Shown: piece after piece, positions 56,427-64,000 of the stretch
How the letters are laid out: each line of letters opens with the position of its first letter
How positions within the stretch are numbered: the first letter of the stretch is position 1
Assembly (NCBI GenBank): GCA_030280995.1
Contig: JASXTE010000012.1
Span: 11,544,501 to 11,608,500, forward strand
DNA: 64,000 bases
Reading direction: 5' to 3'
Origin: Hemileia vastatrix
Taxonomy: Eukaryota; Basidiomycota; Pucciniomycetes; Pucciniales; Zaghouaniaceae
Notes under the pieces: generated by a model
The model's input: only the letters and a program-made list of their open reading frames with translations
Database searches by the model: none
Told to the model about the DNA's origin: nothing
Made by a program: the position numbers and the translations under genes

Positions 56427-56960
56427 TACTTCTCTCATTTTTTTTCCTCTTCTAATTTAGTGTCCTCATTTCCAATATGTCATGTAAAAGCTATTTGATA
56501 CTCTACATTATTACATTATTTTTTTCTAGTTATCTTCATGTGTGTGTGCTATTCAATCTTAAACCCATACTGTCATTGAGTAAATCTACTTATATAGAGT
56601 TTATTGTGTGTCTCATTTTTCCCATCTATGTTATTTTCACTCAAAGACATTTTATTACCTTTATAGGTTAGCATTATTTGGAGTTTTTTTTTTCTCTATC
56701 TATTTTGTTTTACTCATATTTGTGATCCTAGGTATATTGCAGAGATCACTACTTGGGAGAGTTTTTGGGTGCCATTCACTAATAGGGTGGTTATTTTATA
56801 TGTAAAATGCTCTTTTATTATTACTTGCAATTCATATCTGTTATTTTAACTCAAAGACATTTTATTACCTTTATGCGTATATTGCAGAGATCACTACTTG
56901 GGAGCGTTTTTGGGCACCATTCATCATAGGGCAGTTATTTTTTTTGTAAAATGTTTTTTA
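56412..56960 (+). repeat. 3' LTR of copia element
   Basis: Begins directly after GCAAGGAGGGA (polypurine tract, 56401-56411). Same internal duplication as the 5' LTR. Confidence 0.9.
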
Positions 56961-57732
56961 AAACTCCACAACATCAACTTGAATACTCTCAAGTAATGAA
57001 AGCTGAAGGTTTCCCTGGATCTGTAGGTTTTTTTGATGTTGAAGCTATACCATTGAGCCAAAAGCCTGATCATGATTGCAACCATTATTTTGATGACAAA
57101 AAAAGTTTTCTTTAAAATTCTCTCAAATTTCTCTTCATTCATGTACTAAATTTTTATCTTCTTTCTAGATACTCTATTTATCTTCAACTTGTATATGATG
57201 TCAATAAAAATTTTATTGCTTTTCATAGTGGCTGCCCTGGCTCATGCCTTGAATCTTCTGTCTTCCAAAAAATGAGGATTTCTCAAAATTTTGACTCATA
57301 CTTTGATGAATTTCAGTACCTCCTTGAAGACTAAGCATATGTAAGAGGAAAGTATAATATACCTGCTTTCCAAGGTGAAACTTTAGAATATGACCCAAAA
57401 ACAACTTTTAATTATAATCTTGCACTATCAAGAGTAAAAATTGAACATGCTATTGGTATTTTAAAGGAAGATTTTCTAGTCTCCATGAACTCAGAATCTA
57501 ATTGCATAAAAAATTTGGAAATCAAAACTGCAAATCATTGGATAATGACTTGAAATATACTCCACAATATCCTAGTTGATTCAAAAGATGAGTGGAATGA
57601 TATTTATGAAGAAGAGGATCCCAAAAATTTACCATTTCTCCCCTCCCTTGAATTGAAAAACACTTTTTCCACTGGCATATGTTCTTTCATTATGCCCACC
57701 ACCCTCCAACATTTTGAAACACAACCCTTTTA
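56961..57732 (+). pseudogene. Harbinger transposase, catalytic part
   Basis: Reads TPQHQLEYSQVMKAEGFPGSVGFFD, where GFPGCVGFIDGT is the family form with the first Asp, then HYFDDKK and, across a 64-nt intron (57105-57168, GTTTTC..TTTCTAG, branch TACTAA), RYSIYLQLVYDVNKNF. The join AAA AAA A|GA TAC restores KKRYSI. Then GCPGSCLESSVFQ, YLLED (second Asp), LSRVKIEHAIGILK (Glu) and NILHNILVD. Internal TAA/TGA stops and the Thr-to-Val change in FDVEA show it is dead. It would catalyse excision and insertion of the element. Confidence 0.82.
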
Positions 57733-59421
57733 ATTTTTTTTCATAATCTCAAAATGTTAAACTTGTCTGCTTTATTCACTTGGGTTAGTTTTTTTTTTGC
57801 ATATTCATTTTTATTTTGAATTTACAGTAAATGTCTCTTTTTTGAATGTCTCATTTGTTTTCATTCACCAGCTCAACATGGAAGTGCATATTTTCTGCAA
57901 CCACATAATTTTTCAATGTTTCTTTTTTTTATTTATCCCTCATATCCATTTTCTCCTCTCCTCAAGTATCCCTCAAACAATTTGATTTCACTTATTTTCT
58001 CATCTAATCTCCATGTAAGTCATTTTATTGATTTTTTGTTTACTACTTTTCATTTCCCACAAATGGGTTTGAATTTGGTTCAGTGATTGCTAAGATTTTG
58101 ACCTTTAAAGTTGAGACTTTTTTTCCAAATTTCACTTAATTTATGTTATGTTTTTATACTGCATAATTAGAGAATAAGGCTTCTGAAACTCTTATCTGAT
58201 ATTTATCTAGGCTTTTATCTTCATCTTGTTTGAATTTTCATCATCAATTTTCAGGTTTTTGTGAGATTTTGAAAAGCAGAGTCAGAATTAGGGTTAGGTT
58301 TATTCAAATATTATGTTCTTTTAGCTAAATATTTTTATGAAGCCTATATTTCATTTCCCTTTAATGGATATGAATTTGGCTCAGTGGCTTCTGAGAAATC
58401 AACCTTTAAACTTGAGCCTTTTTTCCAAATTTTACTTAATTTATTTCATGTTTTTATATTGCATAATTAGAGAATAAGGCGTCTGAAACACTAATCATAT
58501 GATAATCTAGGTTTTTATCTCCTAAAGCTTATGATTACTGAATTATTTTCAGGCCAATTGCTTTAAAAAATTTTATATTTGTGGATTTAGATCTAATCAT
58601 AATCCAGCCAAGAAATCTGGACTTCCCAATTGGATAGATATGTAATGGGTTGAACTAAGTAATTATTATGTATTTTATTGTAATTTTATCATCAACTATG
58701 GAGGATTTAGTAGCCATAGCCATGTTTACAAAACCAATCATAATATGCTTAATTTTTGGCTTCTCTGCTATATCAATCCTATTACTGGAAGACTGATCCA
58801 TTCACCTGCTAAAATCAAAGGCCATGGACTATACTTTTCAGATCATAAATGTATCATGAAATTTAGATTAGGAAACAGGATTATGGAAGTAATTTGGAAT
58901 TCTTAAAGAGATTATAATCAAACTACTAAAGCACCTCCTGGATTGGAATCTTGCAAAACTTTTACTCATTTTGGATGTTCTTTTCAGATCAATCAAATTT
59001 TGATAAAATGGGTAAGTAAGATAAAGAATGAAGAGTAAATGGATACTAAAAACTTAGGTGGTATCAAAGTTGACAAATCTGCAATTAAATTAATTGCAGA
59101 TAAAAATACTTATACTCAAATTATCTTCTGCAATTATTTTTGATAATAATTGGGTTATTAGACATTTTACATGTCAAATTTTACCACTTATCCAAAAATT
59201 TTCTACACAATTTTTCATAACCACATATTGGACATCTTTCTGTCATAACCACATCTTGGACTACTTTCATTCATAAAAACATCTTTGACTATTCTCTGGA
59301 TATGCCTTCTACCTTTCTGTGCACTCCCATTCTCATCTCATACTGTCTATTCTCTCTATTCAGAACACCTCTCAATCTCATCCGTTTGTTTCTTCTCCTT
59401 TTCATCTTCAAATATCTTAAC
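57733..59421 (+). other. non-coding interval between the two Harbinger genes
   Basis: Direct duplication: 58051-58222 and 58352-58521 share TTGCATAATTAGAGAATAAGGC-like sequence and flanks, offset about 300 bp. Near 58700-59120 faint coding character (INYGGFSSHSHVYK, PITGRLIHSPAKIKG) with stops, not recognised. Three short repeats containing CATAACCACAT(A/C)TTGGAC lie at about 59216-59290. No intact gene. Confidence 0.55.
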
Positions 59422-60810
59422 ATGCCTTGTTGTAATAGATCTTCTCAAAGGCAGCCTTCCCCAAGTTGTTCTTCAAATTGCACTACTCCCTCTTTCCCCC
59501 ACTTAGCTGAGAAATCAAAGACCGTTCAACTTAAACAAGATTATCATCTCATTCTTATCAACTGGCTGAAAACTAAATTTAACTATGATTCTTATTTTGG
59601 TTCTGAAAACTCAACTAAAGTATGAAAGCCCCCCCATCAAATTTTAATGGTTATCTACTAATGGCCAATGAATTATGAAATAAGACCAAGGGAAGGATAG
59701 ATCATTTAACTAAATAGATGTCTGAACGTTTTGAGAATTAAAGAGTCAAATACAAGAAGTAAAATATTCTTTCATCTTCCACTGGTTTTGGTATTACCAA
59801 CATCGATATTAGTAAGGGCATACAATCCATAGATGATAAACTTGTATATTTATGTCCTTACTTTAAAGAGATGGATTTTTTTTTGGAGAGTGAGCTAATG
59901 TTAATCCTGCAAACATGTTGGATGGTGAAGATGCTATCTCCAAACATGATGTCAAAAGAAATCCTTTTCCTTCTTCTTCTACTCAAGCCTCCCCTCATTT
60001 AACTTCAACAAATCAAGATATCTTTTCAATACATCCTTATGGTGATATAAACCAACCTGATCTAACTCAAGTATGTTTTTCCGTTTATCTTACCGATCCT
60101 TTTTTTTATTTACATTTTTGTATTTTTAAAAAGGCTGAAGAACAAAAGCAGGAGCCACAATCAACTGAGTCAGAAGCCAGCAACAACAATGAGGAGTAAA
60201 ATTTGACCTCAAAAAAAAAGTAAAGGGCTTCAAGTAGTCAAAATCTCCACTCTCAAAGAAGAAGAAAAAGTGATACTTCATCTCAAACCCCTTTTTCTTT
60301 TATCAAAGAATTTTTGGAGAAACTTGATGCTGGTAAGTAATACCATACCTCTAAATACTTTACTCTGCTTTTCTCCTACTTTTTGTTAATATTTATTATC
60401 ACTCTAGAACAAGTGGAAGTTACTAAAGAGACTCTAAAGTTTGAAAAGCAAAAAATATGAGCTCTCTTTAAGGAGGGATGATAGGGCACAAGACTTGGAG
60501 GAGAGGAAGTACCAGCTCTCTTTATGGAAGTATGACAGGGCACAAGACTTGGAGGAGAGGAAGTATGAGCTCTCTTTACAGAAGGATGATAGAGCACAAA
60601 ACTTGGAGGAGAAGAAATTTGAGCTAACTCTTAGTATAGAAAAAAAAAGAAAGAGGAGAAAACACTAGAGCATCAAAACTTAATAGAAAAGATGAAATTT
60701 AAGCATGATATTGAAGAAAATTCAAAGAAGATGTTTTTTTAGTGGAATGTGTTAAATCCAATAAATCTTATGAGGAAATAGAATGTCTAGTGAAATTTGT
60801 TAATGACTAG
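59422..60810 (+). pseudogene. Harbinger second ORF, Myb-like/coiled-coil protein
   Basis: Starts MPCCNRSSQRQPSPSCSS, then LAEKSKTVQLKQDYHLILINWLKTKFNYDSYFGS and SERFENxRVKYKK, SSTGFGITNIDISKGIQSIDDKLVYLCPYFKEMD, a SANT/Myb-like trihelix style region seen in Harbinger partner proteins. A probable intron (GTATGT at about 60072, AAAAAG at about 60133) and a second (GTAAGT 60333 to CACTCTAG 60409) interrupt it. The C-terminus has three 18-residue charged repeats (about 60460-60621) of the form ELSLxxDDRAQDLEERKY, a coiled coil, ending TAG at about 60808. Several stops and a poly-T frameshift (59880-59890). Partner proteins of this kind aid DNA binding and nuclear entry of the transposase. Confidence 0.68.
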
Positions 60811-61030
60811 TTTATTTTATTTCTTTCATACTTCAACTATTCATAATTATTTTTACATAAAATTTTACAATAATTTCCTGTATTTTATTACTTTATCCAT
60901 CATTAGTTGGATTAATGTAATTTAATTATAAAAATTCTTTTTTAAATAAAATTTTCAAGTCTCATTTGAAAATTTGCTGATCCCCCCCCCCTGCATTTTT
61001 TTGGAGTAAGGGGTGGGTATCTGTCAGCCT
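60811..61030 (+). other. probable 3' end of Harbinger element
   Basis: AT-rich, then a run of ten C (about 60985-60994) and TTTTTTTGGAGTAAGGGGTGGGTATC. No gene. The exact terminus is not identified. Confidence 0.4.
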
Positions 61031-62666
61031 AGGTATCTCCAGTACTGGGTAATTCTTATGTTTAAAATAAGATAACCTTAATTACATTAAGATTATAACT
61101 TAAAATAAGGTTAAAATACTTATATATATGGTTATAATACATATATATATAATTATTACACTATTATATGACTTATAGTAGTTTAAATAGATTATCCATA
61201 GCCTAATAATACTTATTAAGGTTTTAATGGAGTCATAATATACTTATCTTGAGTGATATTAAGTAATTATAGACATACATAAGCTTATATGTAGTTATAT
61301 TATGTATATTTAGGTCTATATGTGGGTTTTAACCTCTTAATAGCCTATAACCTTTATTTTTCTGCTTTTTTAGGTCATATGGAAGTATTAAGTGGACTCA
61401 CAATTGCTACACAAGCATATACACCTTTTTCAGGCGCATATATCCTGTTTGGACAACTTAATCTGCTTTGATGGATTTTCACAGATTTATGGGTTGGGAT
61501 ATCATTACTGGGTTAATATGGATGCTTGGGGATGTTATTGGGAGATTTTAAAGTTAATTTGTTTCTTTATGTGTTTTGGGTCTCATTATATACTCTTTGG
61601 ATGAGTTATTTTACCTGTTTCTTTATGGTATCAGCTTTTATCTGTTTATTCTATGTATGGTATGGGTCGGTGGTATCATTAATTGTGATGTAGGGTCCTT
61701 ACTGGAGGTCTGAGTGTTTAAACTGCTTGAATTGGACGCCATGGGGAGGTTGTGGGCCCTCAAAGTGCTTTAATTTCTGAGGATAGCATTGACATCATCT
61801 GGATTGAAGGTCTGTGCACTCCAGTGAATTTTAGTATAAGTAAGGGAGGATTTGATGGGTTATTGGACATCACTTACTTACTACACTTCAAATAAATATT
61901 ATAAAACATTTATTATCATATATAACATATTTTAAAGCATTTATAAATTGATATTATCTTTAAATGAGCTATAACTATATTTTATTGATCTATTTTTCAC
62001 CACTAGCATGCATATAAATCCAGGTAATGTGAGTTTTATTGGGAATAACTATTTTATTAGTTTTCTCCTGAGGTTTAATCACTAAATAATTTAACAATAA
62101 GTAGTAGGATCATTAATATATACTATTAAATCATACTTAAATACTAGCACACACTGAAAATTGGGGATCTTTCCTTAGTTATTACTTATTATTTAGTATA
62201 AGCCTTAGGACATAATTTTTACTCTAGTATATCTCAAACAAACCAAATATTTGGGTCTTCAGCACATTAGTGGGTCATCATAACTCATTTATTGCGGAAA
62301 AGAATCCTTATAATAATTTTACTAATTTTTTATAATAAAAATTAGGTATTTACAGTAGTAACTGTACCCAACATAAACCCAATTTCATGTGGTATTTGGT
62401 CACCAATATAACACCCAATTAAATTGGTATTTGGTTAAAGCTTGGTAAGTTAATTATTCACCCTTATAAAGGTCTAGTTAAACTTATTATTTTATTTTTA
62501 ACATATTTTTTCAAATTTTTCTTATATTTTATTTAAATAAATAAAGATATAAATTCAGGGTAAGCTCCAGTGCTTTTATTGGTAATTGTATTGCTACTAT
62601 TTTTTGTCTACCAATTACCATAAAGGTTTTCCCTTTTGTAGATGTGAAAATTTTTTATTTAAGACA
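61031..62666 (+). other. possible LTR and leader of another retroelement
   Basis: TGTCAGCC at 61031 has an LTR-like start. The region is AT-rich and non-coding with two copies of an ATTTGGT-containing block (62380-62445) and no recognisable primer site. A second LTR is not in the window, so this stays tentative. Confidence 0.3.
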
Positions 62667-63165
62667 CAATGAGTGCTCCATAGGAAATTGTAAGTGAAAA
62701 ACTTGCTTATAACACCAGGTCTAAAGCTAAAAACATTGCTCCAGGACATAACCATGGAGGGTCAATCCTACTCACAACCAGAGTCTATGAGTATAGGGGA
62801 AAAGGAAGCCCTTATAAAAAATATAACAATAAAAAAGACTTCACCTCCTCTGCAGGATCAACTTTCCCATCTGGCCAGGCAGGTTCTGAAACTAGAGTAA
62901 TCAAATTCTACCATGCTAAAGGAGGTAAAGAAGTTGCAAAACAACTGCAAGGTGGGGTTCCAACAAATGAATCAAACATTGGAAGATTTAAATGTAGGGA
63001 AGCCATTCCAACAACCCCCTACCCAGGGAGGGTCACATCATTCCCAGAAAAAAATCTTGGTAGAGAAATGGAAGTGGGATTAGTTCCATCAGCAGTGGTC
63101 CAGCCACAATTGCAACAGGGATCATCCAATCATAATATCACCCAAAAAATTTGTATTCCTTATTG
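62667..63165 (+). pseudogene. gag-like trace
   Basis: ATG at 62667 (MSAP then a stop, EIVSEKLAYNTRSKAK). After an indel the frame ESMSIGEKEALIKNITIKKTSPPLQDQLSHLARQVLKLE (62768-62900) ends in TAA but continues in coding style (KEVKKLQNNCKVGFQQMNQTLEDLNVGKPFQQPP). Its start and charged coiled-coil character resemble N-termini of LTR-retroelement Gag proteins. I do not recognise the family, and no zinc knuckle is seen. Confidence 0.3.
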
Positions 63166-64000
63166 GTAAGAAAACCAAAGCCATTTTATATAGTTTTATT
63201 ATGAGATCGGATAGTTAATTAAAGTTTTCATCTTTTGAACCATTAAAAGAATAATTTTCATAAATAAATTGAGGTTTAAAAGAATTACTGATAACTGCTT
63301 TAATTTCATTGTCTCCTGATTCAGTTAAATATTTCAAATCTTCAGATAACTCATTTTGATAAGAATTTTTTTGATCCACTTTATTTTTATAATACTTGAT
63401 ATTTGATATATGGCCAAATAAAAAATCCAAATGAATTTAATTTTTTAAATTTCTTTTATTCTGCTGAGTTTGATCATCATTATTTTTTTGATATTTTGGA
63501 TGATGATTGAAATGAAGTTGAATTTGAAAAAGATGATAAAGATGATAAAGAGGATGATGATAGAGAAGTAAGAGGTGATTTTGACAAAATCAATTTTTTT
63601 TTCTGAGCAAAAATAAATGGCAAAAAAATAAAACTCACAAAATCTAGTTTTTTTATTCAACCTTAAGAACTTTATTGATAAAAATTAATCCAAATAATTG
63701 TTTTTTGAAAAGAAATCAATTAATAAAACTGTCCTTGAAAAATAAATTGAATTAAAATAAAATCAAAACAAACATCAGTAAAATTATTTGCCAAAAAATG
63801 AATTTTACAGTTATTTGATGTTAGATATACCACCAAAAATCCTTGAAAAAAATGATTAAAAAAATTATAATCAAAAAATTAAGCCAAAAAAAAAATTTGT
63901 ATCAGAAAAGTATTTTCCAAAAATAAAAATCAAAATTATAAACACATTAAATTTATTTTTTGTTTCAGCTTGAACTGTAAAAAAAATTTTTTTTTTATAA
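63166..64000. other. AT-rich stretch without recognised gene
   Basis: An acidic low-complexity run on the plus strand (GAT GAT AAA repeats, 63520-63580) and AT-rich sequence to the end. Short open frames on the minus strand (63215-63430, 63445-63660) have no recognisable content. Confidence 0.5.

Larger units (their letters stand above)
51843..56960 (+). mobile_element. Ty1/copia element in Harbinger transposase
   Basis: 5.1 kb. LTRs 51843-52393 (551 bp) and 56412-56960 (549 bp), TGTGAGAATATG at the start. Flanks CAACC (51838-51842) and AAACT (56961-56965) each differ by one base from CAACT, the sequence needed to restore the interrupted codons (Trp-Pro-Thr-Pro). Order gag, protease, integrase, RT, RNase H confirms copia. 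All genes are broken. Confidence 0.92.
51651..61030 (+). mobile_element. PIF/Harbinger-type DNA transposon fossil
   Basis: Two plus-strand genes typical of Harbinger elements: a DDE transposase (51651-51842 and 56961-57732) and a Myb-type/coiled-coil protein (59422-60810). A copia element interrupts the first. The left terminus is lost to E1. The right terminus is not defined; 60811-61030 is AT-rich with a C run (60985-60994) and GGGGTGGGTA near the end. The terminal inverted repeat could not be checked. Confidence 0.75.

Noticed and set aside
60376..60597. Minus-strand frame with SPPSLVPCHTSIKRAGTS-type repeats
   Set aside because: It is the shadow of the 54-bp coiled-coil repeats of the Harbinger partner gene and begins at a non-ATG codon.
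1..64000. tRNA, rRNA or host single-copy genes
   Set aside because: None recognised; every protein-like stretch with a readable motif belongs to a transposable element or its accessory genes.

Overview
The window reads as eukaryotic, AT-rich, repeat-dominated DNA, most likely from a fungus. I infer a basidiomycete, and a rust fungus (Pucciniales) best fits the style of the Gag proteins. The support is short introns of about 48-64 nt with GT..AG ends and branch-like sites, Zn2Cys6-type cysteine spacing in small proteins, and long poly-pyrimidine/(TAAAA)n tracts. No single-copy host gene, rRNA or tRNA was recognised. Essentially all of the recognisable sequence is transposable elements inserted into one another.

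Layout. The oldest layer is a PIF/Harbinger DNA transposon (51651-51842, 56961 to about 61030), with a DDE transposase and a second Myb-type/coiled-coil gene, both decayed. A Ty1/copia element (51843-56960) sits inside its transposase gene. A minus-strand Ty3 element, E1 (1-1751, 32212-36895, 48941-51650), abuts its left part. E1 is split twice: by the chromodomain Ty3 element E2 (plus, 1752-32211) in its integrase, and by a very young relative of E1, E5 (plus, 36896-48940), in its gag. E2 is split in gag by E3 (minus, 3132-24911). E3 is split in gag by E4 (plus, 14214-23000), a younger copy of the E2 family. E4 carries a 261-bp MITE in its integrase. The nest is therefore Harbinger > E1 > E2 > E3 > E4 > MITE, and target-site duplications or restored reading frames support most junctions. 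From about 61031 to the right edge there is a possible further LTR element with only a weak gag-like trace.

Two Ty3 lineages. Family B (E2, E4) has 773-797-bp LTRs, gag, a -1 frameshift signal, pol with DSG protease, YLDD reverse transcriptase, HHCC/DDE integrase and chromodomain. It also has a 13-nt sequence after the 5' LTR complementary to the presumed mRNA 5' end, which suggests self-priming. Family A (E1, E5; E3 is a sister) has about 1.1-kb LTRs, a tRNA-Lys-like primer site, a gag-protease ORF, a -1 frameshift signal and a pol ORF without chromodomain. It also has a long 3' non-coding tail.

Most notable signals. (1) Family A carries about 25 copies per element of one small hairpin (4-bp stem, 6-nt loop ending CAA/CAT/TAT, then NTAAACTGG), in coding and non-coding parts, whose stem covaries between copies. 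(2) Between integrase and 3' LTR, E4 and E3 each carry an antisense spliced gene with an intact frame. E4 encodes the complete cysteine pattern C-X2-C-X6-C-X12-C-X2-C-X6-C. E3 has the same spacing with the last cysteine replaced. Decayed homologues lie in E2 and further along E3. (3) Two independent textbook -1 frameshift sites are present, the family A one followed by a stem with three compensatory base-pair changes between copies.

Limits: coordinates were read by eye. Identities are approximate counts, and no alignment, folding or database search was run.
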